NCBI GenBank assembly: GCA_964605665.1
Contig: CAZSDP010000012.1
Coordinates: forward strand, 1-64,000
Length of the DNA: 64,000 nt
Direction: 5' to 3'
From: CAZSDP01 sp964605665
Lineage (GTDB): Bacteria; Planctomycetota; UBA8108; UBA1146
The notes beneath the pieces were generated by a model. The model saw only the letters and a list, made by a program, of their open reading frames with translations, ran no database searches and was not told the origin of the DNA. This document shows, piece after piece, positions 27,198-36,856 of the stretch (its first letter is position 1; every line of letters starts with the position of its first letter). The translations under genes were made by a program, and so were the position numbers.

Positions 27198-28757
27198 ATG
27201 TCCACTCGTCAACAGGAGCTCACCGTGACTCCGAAGAATACGATCTTCCGTCCCGATGCAGATACCTTGCGAGAGCTGACGGCAGCGATGCCGAATGCGC
27301 GCAAGACCGAGTTTGATAACTTCAATGTGCAAACCAAGGTCGACTCGCGTTCGAAGAAGTCGACCTATGTCATCGATGATGACGCGACTCAGCACTCCGA
27401 TCAGTGTATCTCTCGAGAAGAGGGTGATCGGATTGCGCGGCTTCAAGATGAGTTTATCTCCAATTCGGAGATGATCGTGATCGATGGCTATATCGGAAAT
27501 GATCCGGCATTCCGGACTCCGGCTCGACTCTACATGGAGAAGGTGCACGCCAATGTCGCCGCGATGCAAAAGCTCCTCTATTATCCACTCGACGGTGACG
27601 AGAGCTCCGATTGGACTCCAGAGCTGCAGGTGCTCTACACCCCGAGCGTGAAGGCAGAGGGGTATCCTGACGATCGGATCATCTCCGTCGATCTCGAAGC
27701 GGGAGTGACCAGGGTTCTCAATTCAGACTACTTCGGTGAGTCGAAAAAGGGTGGCTTGCGGATGTGGAACGACCGAGTCCACCGCAAGGGAGGGCTCGCC
27801 CTGCATGCGGGCCTCAAAGTGATTCCGGTCGGTGATACGTCGAAGGTCGGTCTCATCGTCGGACTTTCCGGCACCGGGAAAACGACCACCACCTTCACCC
27901 GTCAGAATGGGTCTGGACCGGTGCAAGACGACTTTGTCGCCTTGATGCCAGACGGCAAGATTCATGCGACGGAAAACGGCTGCTTTGCCAAGACCTTCGC
28001 ACTCTCGCAAGAAGATGAACCCACCATCCATCGGGCGGTCTGCCGCTCTGAGTCCTACCTCGAAAATGTTGCGCAGGACGGGGCAGGCAAGATCGATTTC
28101 TTCGATGAGAGCTACACCCAGAATGGTCGCGCCGTGATTCGGATGCAGGATATCGATGGTGCGATCGATGCTCGTGAAGTTGGTAAAGCGGACTTCCTAC
28201 TGATCTTGAACCGCAACGAAAACATCATTCCCGGAGTGTGCCGGTTGAGTGCGACCCAGGCGGCGGCGTACTTCATGCTGGGAGAAACACAAGGCACGAG
28301 CGCGGGAGGAAAAGATGAAGCGGGGAAATTCCTTCGCGTTCCCGGCACGAACCCATTCTTCCCACTGCTTCATTCGATGCAGGGCAATCGCTTCCTCGAA
28401 TTGATGCACGCGCACCCGATGCAAGTCTACTTGATGAACACGGGACGCGTTGGCGGACCTGATGCAGATGAACGGTCGGCGAAGGTCCGGATTCCTCACT
28501 CGAGTGCCATCGTCAAAGGGATTGCGGAAGACTCGATCGATTGGGAGACCGATCCCGATTTCGGGTATGAAGTGGCGACCATGGTTCCGGGAATCGACGC
28601 CAGCGACTTTGGAATCTTGCAGCCGCGCCGCCTCTATCACGAGCAGGCGCGACAGGCTGAGTATGATAAACATGTCGAGCGGATTCGCGCCGAGCGTCGC
28701 GAGTACCTGGAGAAGTTCCCAGGTCTGCGGGAGGAAGTCTTTCTCGGCCTCGGATAG
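27198..28757 (+). CDS. pckA: Phosphoenolpyruvate carboxykinase (ATP)
   Basis: A 519-residue ATP-type PEPCK, which converts oxaloacetate and ATP to PEP, CO2 and ADP in gluconeogenesis. The kinase-1a P-loop GLSGTGKT is at residues 222-229, followed by QDDFVALMPDG (metal-binding Asp). Also present are ENGCFAKTFAL and FLLILNRNENIIPGVCRLS. The GTP-type enzyme is a different family with a different P-loop. AAAGGA stands 12 bases before the ATG, somewhat far. Flanked by intergenic regions on both sides, so probably monocistronic. Confidence 0.95.
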   Translation: MSTRQQELTVTPKNTIFRPDADTLRELTAAMPNARKTEFDNFNVQTKVDSRSKKSTYVIDDDATQHSDQCISREEGDRIARLQDEFISNSEMIVIDGYIGNDPAFRTPARLYMEKVHANVAAMQKLLYYPLDGDESSDWTPELQVLYTPSVKAEGYPDDRIISVDLEAGVTRVLNSDYFGESKKGGLRMWNDRVHRKGGLALHAGLKVIPVGDTSKVGLIVGLSGTGKTTTTFTRQNGSGPVQDDFVALMPDGKIHATENGCFAKTFALSQEDEPTIHRAVCRSESYLENVAQDGAGKIDFFDESYTQNGRAVIRMQDIDGAIDAREVGKADFLLILNRNENIIPGVCRLSATQAAAYFMLGETQGTSAGGKDEAGKFLRVPGTNPFFPLLHSMQGNRFLELMHAHPMQVYLMNTGRVGGPDADERSAKVRIPHSSAIVKGIAEDSIDWETDPDFGYEVATMVPGIDASDFGILQPRRLYHEQARQAEYDKHVERIRAERREYLEKFPGLREEVFLGLG

Positions 28758-29107
28758 CGGATTGAACTGACAATTGTGAACCGGCTTCCAACAGCTGGAT
28801 CCGGATGCGGCACCTCATTTTCCTGGATGGTCATCAAATCGACCATACTCAAGGGAAAAGAAGGTGCCGCAATTCGTTTCGCTCAACCTCATTCAAATCG
28901 ATTTCCAGACGCTTCTTCCCCACCCACCGGAGCTCGGTAGGGGGCTTTGCCACCTCTGGAGTCGCTTCAGTCGCCACAATTCGAGTTCTGGCGCCTTGCT
29001 CCCGATGTGACGTACCCGGTAGCCTAGACCCCGTTACGGGAAGAGATGTCACCGACGTCTCGGGACGCGGTGTTGAAAGAACGGGAATCCCAGCGCTCAG
29101 GAGCTCC
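28758..29107. other. Leader region upstream of the heme operon
   Basis: 350 bases before the first heme gene. ORFs on both strands are unconvincing. It probably holds the operon promoter; I recognise no known riboswitch. Confidence 0.5.
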
Positions 29108-29935
29108 ATGTCTCCGACTTTGATCGACGCGATCGTACTTCTGTTGACAGTCCTCTATGCGCTCTTAACCGAAGCCGCAGCCCGACGCTATTTCGTGGGG
29201 CGCTCGCGAATCGATGGGAGTTGGACTCCGCTGCTGATCGGGGTTGTGTCGTTACATTTCCTCGCCCTGTTGCTGCGCGGTTTGGAGACCCGGAGCTGTC
29301 CCGTCCTCACTCAGTGGGAGGCCCTCAGCTTCTTCGCGTTCAGTGTGGCGGCGATTTACTTGGTCCTCGAGTTGCGTCGCAAGATCAGAGTGACCGCGTT
29401 CTTCGTCCTCAGCATTGCGATGTTCACTCAGTTCCTCTCCGCAGTCTTCATCATCGGAGACTCGGCTCAGCAAGGGAGTGGCTCCCCAGACTTCGGCGCT
29501 TCTCTACACGCGTTCGCGGCATTGTTCGGACTCTCCGGGGTCGTCGTCGCGGGGACTTTTGGCGCCCTCTACATCCATCTTCACCGCAAGATCCAAAGCG
29601 GATCTCACGGTCTCTTCTACAACCGGATGCCATCACTGGAGGAGCTCTCCGATCTCAATGCCTCGGCGGCAGCGGTTGCGTTCCTGGCGCTATCGGTCAC
29701 GGTGGGGATCGGTGGATACAGCTACTTCTCAGTCGACCCCTCTGAATTGACCGTGGCCTTGCCGATCGGGCCGATCGCTTTGACGGTCGGGCTGTGGTTG
29801 TTGCTCGGCGTTTGTGCGGTGGGACATCGACTCGATCGCTTTGGAGGGGTTCGACTCGCAGGGTGCACAGTGATCGCCCTGCTGGCAGCGTTTGGACTTC
29901 TCTTCTCCATCGGCCAACAGGGAGTGCATGGGTAG
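29108..29935 (+). CDS. HemX/CcsA-like membrane protein, first gene of the heme operon
   Basis: 275 residues from ATG 29108 (CAGGAG four bases upstream; the longer frame from 28805 lacks a site and is not hydrophobic). About eight membrane segments. The pattern, including LTQWEALSFFAFSVAAIYL and conserved His residues (SLHAFAALFGL), fits the CcsA/HemX family of cytochrome c assembly-related proteins. The tryptophan-rich WWD motif of true CcsA is not seen, so a HemX role is favoured. In Bacillus, HemX lies in the hem operon and controls HemA level. The stop abuts the hemA ATG directly. Confidence 0.82.
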   Translation: MSPTLIDAIVLLLTVLYALLTEAAARRYFVGRSRIDGSWTPLLIGVVSLHFLALLLRGLETRSCPVLTQWEALSFFAFSVAAIYLVLELRRKIRVTAFFVLSIAMFTQFLSAVFIIGDSAQQGSGSPDFGASLHAFAALFGLSGVVVAGTFGALYIHLHRKIQSGSHGLFYNRMPSLEELSDLNASAAAVAFLALSVTVGIGGYSYFSVDPSELTVALPIGPIALTVGLWLLLGVCAVGHRLDRFGGVRLAGCTVIALLAAFGLLFSIGQQGVHG

Positions 29936-31255
29936 ATGCGTATATTCTGCCTCAGTTTGAACCACACCTGTACGCCGATCGAGGTGCGCGAACAAGTCGC
30001 GTTCGACCGTCCCCAGGGGATGGAATTTCTCGTCGAGCTTTGTCGCCCCGATGGAGCGGAAGGCTTGCTCCTCTCGACTTGCAATCGAACTGAAGTCTAT
30101 GTCGCGCTCCCCGCGGTAGACACCTCATCGCCATTGATGAGAGTCCTCGAATTGTTGGAACGGCACCGGAATTTCAAGCCCCGTCAGAGCCCCGCCAATC
30201 ACTGGCGGGCGGAGGGTCCGCTCGCGGTGACGCACTTGTTCCGGGTCGCGGCGGGTCTGGAGAGCCAGATTCTGGGAGAGAGCCAAATTCTCGGTCAGGT
30301 CAAGTCGGCACTCGACTGGTCTCAAGAGGCGGGAACGTGCGGGCGGGTGATCGGTAAATTCGGCGAACGAGCTCTTCGGGTGGGGAAGCGAGTCAGGTCG
30401 GAGACGGCGATCGGTGATGGCGCGCGCTCTCATGCCTACGCTGCTCTGGAACTCGCGAAGAAGATCTTCGGTGGACTCTCGAAGAAGCGCGTCCTCGTGA
30501 TCGGAGTGGGGGAGATCGCTTCCCTTGCTCTCGAGAATCTCAGTGGGGTCGAAACCTCTGGGGTGACGGTGATGAACCGCACGCTCTCTCACGCCCAGAA
30601 ATTGGCCGATCAGCTCGGAGCCTCGGCGCGGCCGTTGGAGGAGCTCGAAGCTGCGATGATCGACGCCGATCTGGTCTTCTCCTCCACGGGTGCCCAAGAA
30701 CCGGTGATTTCTTACGACTTAGTGCGACGGGTTCGGAACGGTCGTGGAGCGAGGCGACCGATCTTGCTTTTTGATCTTGGACTCCCCCGAGACGTCGAAC
30801 CTCGCGCGGCAGAGATCGACGGAGTGTACCTCAAGAACTTAGACGATCTCGCCAGCGTGGTTCAGGCGAACACACGGCAGCGGCTCGAAGAGGTACCGCG
30901 GGCGGAGTCGATCGTTGGCGATGGGGTGAGCACTTTTCTCGATTGGGTTGCAGCCCTCGCGGTCGAGCCGGCGATTCGAGATCTGCGGAAAGCGTTTGAG
31001 CAGGTACGAGGAGAAGAATTGGCACAGATTCGCGGGAATCTGGATGCAGAGACCTTCGAGTTGCTCGACGAAACGACGCGCCGTCTGGTCGCTCGACTCT
31101 TGCACCTCCCCTCCGCGAATTTGAAGCGGGAAGATGCTCTGCGAGACCCGGAGATCCTCGCGCTGATTCGGCGATTGTTTCTCGAAGAGCTGCCCCACCC
31201 GGCGGCGGAATCGGAGAGAGTCTCGAACCAGTCCGGCTCTCAGGAGGGACACTGA
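29936..31255 (+). CDS. hemA: Glutamyl-tRNA reductase
   Basis: A 439-residue enzyme that reduces glutamyl-tRNA(Glu) to glutamate-1-semialdehyde with NADPH, the first step of C5-pathway heme synthesis. The catalytic Cys49 is in LLSTCNRTEVY. Other marks are AGLESQILGESQILGQVK and the NADP-binding VLVIGVGEIASLALENL, plus a C-terminal helical dimerisation domain. Starts immediately after the HemX-like stop and ends in TGATG overlap with hemC. Its product goes to HemL, encoded elsewhere in the window. Confidence 0.97.
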   Translation: MRIFCLSLNHTCTPIEVREQVAFDRPQGMEFLVELCRPDGAEGLLLSTCNRTEVYVALPAVDTSSPLMRVLELLERHRNFKPRQSPANHWRAEGPLAVTHLFRVAAGLESQILGESQILGQVKSALDWSQEAGTCGRVIGKFGERALRVGKRVRSETAIGDGARSHAYAALELAKKIFGGLSKKRVLVIGVGEIASLALENLSGVETSGVTVMNRTLSHAQKLADQLGASARPLEELEAAMIDADLVFSSTGAQEPVISYDLVRRVRNGRGARRPILLFDLGLPRDVEPRAAEIDGVYLKNLDDLASVVQANTRQRLEEVPRAESIVGDGVSTFLDWVAALAVEPAIRDLRKAFEQVRGEELAQIRGNLDAETFELLDETTRRLVARLLHLPSANLKREDALRDPEILALIRRLFLEELPHPAAESERVSNQSGSQEGH

Positions 31256-32235
31256 TGAAGCTCCGACTCGGAACTCGCGGTAGCGAGCTTGCGTTGACCC
31301 AATCGCGTCAAGTCGCGCAGCAGATCTGTGAGGCATTTCAGCAGCAGAAGGGGGAGATCCTCGAGATCGAGGAGGTCATTCTCGAAACGCGGGGAGATGT
31401 CGATCAGTCCTCTGCTCTGCACTCTCACTCGGCACCTGGAGTCTTTACGAAAGAGCTCGAGCGGGCGCTTCTGGCCGGTGAGGTCGATTTCGCCGTGCAC
31501 TCCCTGAAGGATTTGCCGACACAGACCCCCGAGGGGTTACAGATTGCCGCAATTCCGTCGCGGGAGGAACCGTGGGACGCCTGGCTGTCGACCACCGCCC
31601 CCGATCTGGTCGACCTGGCTCCAGGATCTCAAGTCGCGACCGGTTCGCTACGACGACGTGCTCAGATTCTGCATGAGTTTCCCGAGCTCGAGGTGGTGGG
31701 GATCCGCGGCAATATCGACACGAGGATCGCCAAGGTCGAAGAGCGAGGAGATGCCGGGTTGATCCTCGCGGCAGCAGGGCTACGCAGAACTGGCCGAGAA
31801 GCGCTGATTCGTTCCACCTTTTCCGTCAGCGAGATGACTCCCGCCCCGGGGCAAGGCGCCCTCGCTTTGGAAGTGAGAGCTGAGGATCATGCTTCCGCCG
31901 AGATCTTGGCGCTCGTGGATGATCCCGAGACACGCCGAGAGGTGACCGCAGAACGCGCGTTTCTTGCGGCACTCGAAGGGGGTTGCCACCTCCCGATCGG
32001 AGCGTTTGCCCGCACTTCGAGTGGCGCTGACCGTTCGAGCTGCACGATGGTCTTGGTTGGCATGGTCGCAACTCCCGAGGGTGATCAACTGCTGCGCCTG
32101 GGCACCGAAGGCGATGGGTCCGATCCGATCGCATTGGGGGAGCAGTTTGCTGCTTCGATGCTGAAGTCTGGTGGTCAGGAGATTCTCGAAGAGCTGATGC
32201 GTCGATCAGATCTGACGAGAGAGAGTGACTCGTGA
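31255..32235 (+). CDS. hemC: Porphobilinogen deaminase (hydroxymethylbilane synthase)
   Basis: 326 residues. Polymerises four porphobilinogens on a dipyrromethane cofactor bound at Cys244 (LEGGCHLPIGAFA). N-terminal RLGTRGSELALTQSRQVA, the active-site region FAVHSLKDLPTQ (catalytic Asp), the Arg-rich VATGSLRRRAQ and APGQGALALEVR are all as expected. Overlaps hemA by one base and hemD by four. Confidence 0.97.
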   Translation: MKLRLGTRGSELALTQSRQVAQQICEAFQQQKGEILEIEEVILETRGDVDQSSALHSHSAPGVFTKELERALLAGEVDFAVHSLKDLPTQTPEGLQIAAIPSREEPWDAWLSTTAPDLVDLAPGSQVATGSLRRRAQILHEFPELEVVGIRGNIDTRIAKVEERGDAGLILAAAGLRRTGREALIRSTFSVSEMTPAPGQGALALEVRAEDHASAEILALVDDPETRREVTAERAFLAALEGGCHLPIGAFARTSSGADRSSCTMVLVGMVATPEGDQLLRLGTEGDGSDPIALGEQFAASMLKSGGQEILEELMRRSDLTRESDS

Positions 32236-33032
32236 CCTCTCCGGAGTCGGTGTCGTGTCCCCTTTCAGGACTCGTGGTGGGGCTCACCCGTCCTCGAGAT
32301 CGCGTCGGTCCCCTCCTTTCCGCGTTCACCGCTGCTGGCGCAGAAGCGGTTCTGCTTCCGGTGTTTCGAACTGTCGCGGTCGCAGGAAACTCGCGGATCG
32401 AATTGGAGGAGGCGCTGCGGGCGTTTCTGGAAGGTGCGCAGGGGTGGATCGTCTGCACCAGCGGATCGGTGATTCCAGTTCTCGCCGAGTTGACCGTTGC
32501 CGATCGGAACTTGGCGGCTCTCGTCGATGCTCAACGTTTCGCAGCGGTGGGTCCCGCGACCGCCTCGATGGCGCGTGCCCATCGATTTTCGGTCGATCTC
32601 GTCGGTGACGGTCGTGGAGCGATCGCGCTGGCGGAGGCTCTCCTCGACCTCGACTCTTCTCCGCGCGTCATCCAGCTGACATCAGATCGAGGGCTTCCCG
32701 ACCTTGCGGATCGTCTCGAAGCCGCGGGCGGATCGGTGGTGCGTGCGGTGGCGGTGGAGCACCAGTTGGAGCCGACTCTGAATCCTGACTCGATCTGGCG
32801 CGATCCCTCGGTCGATTGCCTGGTGTATGCCAGCCCGAGTGCGGCCGATGGGCTGTTGAAGGTTTGTGACGATCGAGATCGACAGCGGTTGAAGAGTCTC
32901 CCCGCGGTCGCGATCGGAAGCACCACTGCCACTGCGCTGCTGGCCTCCGGCTTTTCTCAGGTGATCACCGCAACCACACCGAGTCCGGAGGGGCTGGTTT
33001 CAGCGGTGATCGAATGGCGCAACACCCGCTGA
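32232..33032 (+). CDS. hemD: Uroporphyrinogen-III synthase
   Basis: 266 residues from GTG 32232, inside the hemC stop. The family is poorly conserved, but the two-lobe pattern is visible: GLVVGLTRPRDRVGPL at the N-terminus, IVCTSGSVIPVL, VGPATASMARAH, VIQLTSDRG, DCLVYASPSAADGLLKV and VAIGSTTATALLASG near the end. Position between hemC and hemB makes the assignment firm. It closes hydroxymethylbilane to the asymmetric ring. Confidence 0.93.
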   Translation: MTSPESVSCPLSGLVVGLTRPRDRVGPLLSAFTAAGAEAVLLPVFRTVAVAGNSRIELEEALRAFLEGAQGWIVCTSGSVIPVLAELTVADRNLAALVDAQRFAAVGPATASMARAHRFSVDLVGDGRGAIALAEALLDLDSSPRVIQLTSDRGLPDLADRLEAAGGSVVRAVAVEHQLEPTLNPDSIWRDPSVDCLVYASPSAADGLLKVCDDRDRQRLKSLPAVAIGSTTATALLASGFSQVITATTPSPEGLVSAVIEWRNTR

Positions 33033-33174
33033 GGTGTTGCTCTCACCGATAATTTCGAGGAGTTCTCCCTGCATCCGGGGACCTTCGATAATATGCGCTT
33101 CACCCGCGGTCCCTTGCCCCGTTGGGGGGAAGAGCCTTGGGTGGCTCTCGTGATGGTTCGAGAAGAGGTGGCGG

Positions 33175-34170
33175 ATGAGTTTTCCGATCGAACGAATGCG
33201 TCGATTGCGGCGCACCCCGACTCTGCGGAGTTGGGTGGCTGAAACCCGATTGTCGCGCCAGTCTTTGGTTCAGCCACTCTTTGTTTGCGAAGGGAGTGGG
33301 GTCGAGCGGCCGATTTCATCTCTCCCGGGCCAAGCGCAATTGAGCTTCGATCGGGCGGCTGAGCGATCGAAGAGGATCTATGACCGTGGCATCTCCGCAG
33401 TGTTGCTCTTCGGCATCCCCGGAGAAAAGGATGCGATCGGCAGTGGCGCGGACGATCCAGAAGGGGTCGTGGCGGAGGCAGTCCGGGCAATTCGGCAGGC
33501 GTGCCCTGAGATGATCGTCATCGGTGATGTCTGTCTTTGCGAGTTCACCGACCACGGCCACTGCGGAATACTCACCGCACCAGATTCCAATGGGCGACGC
33601 GATGTGGACAACGATGCAACGCTGGAGCGCCTGGCGAGTGAATCGATCATGCTTGCGGACGCAGGATGCGACGTGGTCGCTCCATCCGCCATGGCGGATG
33701 GCCAAGTCGAAGTGATCCGAGATGCGCTCGATCAAGCGAACCATGACTCTGTTGCGATCATGAGTTATGCGGCGAAGTATGCCTCGAGCTTTTACGGTCC
33801 CTTTCGAGAGGCTGCGGAATCGACGCCCGCCTTCGGAGATCGGCGTGGATACCAGATGGACCCCGCCAACATGCGTGAGGCGATGCGTGAAGTGGAGCTC
33901 GATGTCGAGGAAGGGGCGGACATCATCATGGTGAAGCCAGGTCTTCCCTATCTCGACATCATCTCGATGGTGCGCACGGAGCATGATCTGCCGGTCGCTG
34001 CCTACCAGGTTTCTGGAGAGTATGCCATGATCGAGGCCGCGGCGGAGAAGGGGTGGATCGACGGCGATGCCGCCCTTTACGAGAGCTTGCAGTGCATTCA
34101 CCGTGCGGGCGCCGACATCATCATCACCTATGGTGCGGAGCGGGTTGCCGCTCTGCTGGAGAGTCAATGA
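33175..34170 (+). CDS. hemB: Delta-aminolevulinic acid dehydratase (porphobilinogen synthase)
   Basis: 331 residues. Joins two 5-aminolevulinate molecules. Schiff-base lysines are Lys201 (SYAAKYASSFYGPFR) and Lys254 (IIMVKPGLPYLDI). Cys120, Cys122 and Cys130 in DVCLCEFTDHGHCG form the catalytic zinc site, so this is the zinc-dependent type and not the Mg-only form. A 142-base gap separates it from hemD, the only sizeable gap in the operon. The stop overlaps the hemE start (ATGA). Confidence 0.97.
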   Translation: MSFPIERMRRLRRTPTLRSWVAETRLSRQSLVQPLFVCEGSGVERPISSLPGQAQLSFDRAAERSKRIYDRGISAVLLFGIPGEKDAIGSGADDPEGVVAEAVRAIRQACPEMIVIGDVCLCEFTDHGHCGILTAPDSNGRRDVDNDATLERLASESIMLADAGCDVVAPSAMADGQVEVIRDALDQANHDSVAIMSYAAKYASSFYGPFREAAESTPAFGDRRGYQMDPANMREAMREVELDVEEGADIIMVKPGLPYLDIISMVRTEHDLPVAAYQVSGEYAMIEAAAEKGWIDGDAALYESLQCIHRAGADIIITYGAERVAALLESQ

Positions 34171-35225
34171 GCGTGAACAACTCCCAACAAACGACCTCAC
34201 CGATGCTAGCGGCGTTGCGCCGAGAGCCGCATGAGAGAACTCCGGTGTGGTTTATGCGGCAAGCAGGGCGATACCTCCCCGGCTACCAAGCGGTGAGAAA
34301 GAAGACGGAGTTCCTGACTCTCTGCAAGACTCCTGACTTGGCAGCGGAAGTCACCGTGGAGCCGCTCGAGACCTTCGGGGTCGATGCTGTGATCATCTTC
34401 AGCGACATCTTGGTGCCGCTGGAGGCGATGGGGCTCGAGGTGGTCTTTGGTGATCGTGGCCCCAGTATGGAGACGCCCCTCGCCGATCGGGCTGATATCG
34501 ATCGACTGCGCATCCCAGATCCGGTGGCGGAAACCGGCTTCGTGATGGATGTCATCCGAGAAGTGAAACACCGCGTCTCGGGAAGAGTCCCGGTCATCGG
34601 GTTCGCCGGAGCTCCTTGGACTTTGGCGTGTTACGCCCTCGAAGGCTCGCCGAGTCGAACCTTCGCGACCGCAAAGCAGATGGTCTACCGCAGCCCAGCG
34701 GACCTCCATGTCCTGATGGAAAAAATTGCCGACACCGTCACCCAGTATCTCCTCGCTCAAGTGGAGGCGGGAGCTGAAGTCCTTCAGCTCTTCGATAGCT
34801 GGGGGGGAATGCTCGCTCACGAGGCATTTCATGAGTTCTCCCTCGCCTACTGCCAACGGATTCTCCAAGGTCTCGAAGGATGTGGTGTCCCCCGAATTCT
34901 CTTCATCAAGGGCGCGGGACTGCATCTGAATTCGATCGCGGAGGTGGTCAAGGCGACCGGCACGGAGGCGGTTGCCCTCGACGATTCGATCCCGATCCCC
35001 TATGCGAGGGAGATCTTGGGTGGGCACTGCGCCATGCAAGGGAATCTACCGCCAGAGGCGCTCTTCGCGCCGGAAGAAGAGCTTCGAAAGCGCACGCGAG
35101 CGATTCTCGACGCATTCCGGGGAGAGCCGGGTCATGTGTTCAATCTGGGTCATGGCATCACTCCTCCGACCCCGATTCCCCATGTTCGAGCGGTGGTGGA
35201 AGAGGTTCAAAACTATCGATCGTAA
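34167..35225 (+). CDS. hemE: Uroporphyrinogen decarboxylase
   Basis: 352 residues from ATG 34167, overlapping the hemB stop. Converts uroporphyrinogen III to coproporphyrinogen III. Typical features are TPVWFMRQAGRYLPGY (with the substrate-binding Arg), the catalytic Asp in IIFSDILVPLEAMG, GFAGAPWTLACY, LFDSWGGML and the C-terminal VFNLGHGITP. Last gene of the heme operon; later enzymes (HemN/F, HemG/Y, HemH) are not in the window. Confidence 0.97.
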   Translation: MSVNNSQQTTSPMLAALRREPHERTPVWFMRQAGRYLPGYQAVRKKTEFLTLCKTPDLAAEVTVEPLETFGVDAVIIFSDILVPLEAMGLEVVFGDRGPSMETPLADRADIDRLRIPDPVAETGFVMDVIREVKHRVSGRVPVIGFAGAPWTLACYALEGSPSRTFATAKQMVYRSPADLHVLMEKIADTVTQYLLAQVEAGAEVLQLFDSWGGMLAHEAFHEFSLAYCQRILQGLEGCGVPRILFIKGAGLHLNSIAEVVKATGTEAVALDDSIPIPYAREILGGHCAMQGNLPPEALFAPEEELRKRTRAILDAFRGEPGHVFNLGHGITPPTPIPHVRAVVEEVQNYRS

Positions 35226-35427
35226 TGGGCAGGTTTGCGCCTGTTCCCAGCCGGAGAGTTCAGTGCAGCTGACTCGCCCTCTCTCAGATCGGGGTGATGA
35301 CGGTCGGTCATGGTGCAGATCACGACCGGAATCGTTTCATAGGGAGTGAGGTCGACTCGCTCCTCCTCGAGACCTCAGCATTCTTCACTGTGTAGCAAGA
35401 CCTGTGCATCAAGACCTAGGGGGCTCT

Positions 35428-35769
35428 ATGACTGATCACCCATGCCGCATCGACCCGCGCGACTTCGCCCAGTTTCGGCCGGACAAAATGGGGAAGTCGA
35501 CGATTTTTCGATCGGACAGAATGTTGGTTGGACTCAATGCATTCGAGCCGGGTCAGGAACACTCTCTCCATGCCCACGCGGGGATGGACAAGCTCTACTC
35601 CGTGGTCGACGGGAATGGCGAGTTCTTGCTCGAAGGTGAAGAGATTCCGATGGCCGCCGGCGATCTTCTCGTCGCTCCCGAGGGAGTTCCCCATGGGATT
35701 CGAAACAATGGCTCGGAGAGACTGTTAGTGCTTGCGGTCTTGTCTCCTGCCCCAGCTGGCTCCGCTTGA
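35428..35769 (+). CDS. Small cupin-domain protein
   Basis: 113 residues from ATG 35428, with AGGGGG upstream; the longer frame from 35404 is less likely. A single cupin barrel: metal-ligand His residues in EHSLHAHAGMDKLY, the GEFLLEGEE strand and VAPEGVPHGIRNNG with a third His. Such small cupins bind a metal or small molecule; no function can be assigned. Confidence 0.78.
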   Translation: MTDHPCRIDPRDFAQFRPDKMGKSTIFRSDRMLVGLNAFEPGQEHSLHAHAGMDKLYSVVDGNGEFLLEGEEIPMAAGDLLVAPEGVPHGIRNNGSERLLVLAVLSPAPAGSA

Positions 35770-35833
35770 TCGAGGTCTGCTGAGTGGGGATCTCAGGGAG
35801 GGCTTTGGCCTTCGCCCCAGAGCGGTAGCAATA

Positions 35834-35875
35834 GAAAAAGAGGTGAAGGAGCTGCAGCTCCTTCACCTCTTTTTC
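35834..35875. terminator. Bidirectional rho-independent terminator
   Basis: A long perfect palindrome, GAAAAAGAGGTGAAGGAGC with its complement around a TGCA centre. Flanked by A on one side and T on the other, it sits between the converging cupin and cytochrome genes. Confidence 0.9.
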
Positions 35876-35897
35876 GTACAGCGCCTCAAGGCAGCGA

Positions 35898-36593
35898 CTA
35901 GGGGTTTGCTCCCTGGAGGATCCAGTCACGAATCGTGTCGACTTCCTGCTGCGTTGGGCAGCAGAAGGCTCCGGGAGGCATCATCGAACCGGTCACCGGC
36001 GGGACGCATCCGAGTGCTTGGACGTCCATCGCAGTATGAGTTCCGAGGATTTTGCGATAGATCCAACTCGAATCGGGGAGGCCTGGCTCGATGAAGTCCA
36101 TCGAAGAGCACTCTGTCGCCGGTACGTCGACGGTGTTTGCGAAGGCATTGGTTTCCAAGTCGAGTCCAGCGAAGGGGGCAGGGCCACCATGGCAGAAGGT
36201 GCAGTTGATGTCCCAAATCGGTTGGACGTCGGCCGCATGGGAGAGAGGCGTCGTGCAGAGTGGGAACGCCTGACAGTCGAGAGCGTCCGCGGTGGGGTCG
36301 GGCCCGCAGGTCGGAGACGGAGCGGGAATGGCGGGACCCATCGAGAAGAGGAACGCCAAGCAGTAGATCGCATCTCCGATGTCATTTTGACCGTCGTCGT
36401 TCACGTCGCAGGCATCGGAGCAGGTGCTCGGTGTGGCCCCCGAAAACAAGATCGCGAGTAAGCTCACGGCATCTCCGATGTCGACTGCACCATCGATATT
36501 GCAATCACCACGGACGAAGTCTTGGGCGGTTGCAGGAGAGGGGAAAACACAAATTGCGATCACCACGAGTACGAGCCAGCACTTGCTCAACAT
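35898..36593 (-). CDS. Secreted protein: N-terminal dockerin-like module plus c-type heme domain
   Basis: 231 residues from ATG 36593 (AAAGGG five bases upstream) with a signal peptide ending near ATA-QDF. Directly after it comes the paired EF-hand module GDCNIDGAVDIGDAVSLL and DVNDDGQNDIGDAIYCLA, here at the N-terminus and not at the C-terminus as in the other proteins. The second half holds a single heme site NCTFCH within ADVQPIWDINCTFCHGG and a possible Met ligand in GSMMPPGAFCC. Planctomycete cytochromes often start with this DVQPI pattern. Probably an exported, calcium-stabilised redox protein. Confidence 0.78.
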   Translation of the reverse strand: MLSKCWLVLVVIAICVFPSPATAQDFVRGDCNIDGAVDIGDAVSLLAILFSGATPSTCSDACDVNDDGQNDIGDAIYCLAFLFSMGPAIPAPSPTCGPDPTADALDCQAFPLCTTPLSHAADVQPIWDINCTFCHGGPAPFAGLDLETNAFANTVDVPATECSSMDFIEPGLPDSSWIYRKILGTHTAMDVQALGCVPPVTGSMMPPGAFCCPTQQEVDTIRDWILQGANP

Positions 36594-36856
36594 CGAAACC
36601 CTTTCAAGAAATTCCCCCACGCAGCGGCGGGGAAATGTGGACACAGATTTTCAGAGTGTCTGCAGCCTGAGAACGACCCTTCAGCACCCCGGAGCAACTC
36701 CGCGGTACCGTTGGACTTCAGCTTGGGGACCGTCGCCCACTGACAACGAGTCCTGGTTTGAAGTGACCAGTCGTGAATATGGAGCGGCCTCGTTCACTCT
36801 TATCTCAGAACGATAAGCCTAGCATGGGGAGTGGCGGCCTCAAAGGAAGAGCAGGG

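Noticed and set aside
28805..29107. A 101-codon N-terminal extension of the HemX-like gene
   Set aside because: The extension is polar and basic, unlike the family, while ATG 29108 has CAGGAG at proper distance.
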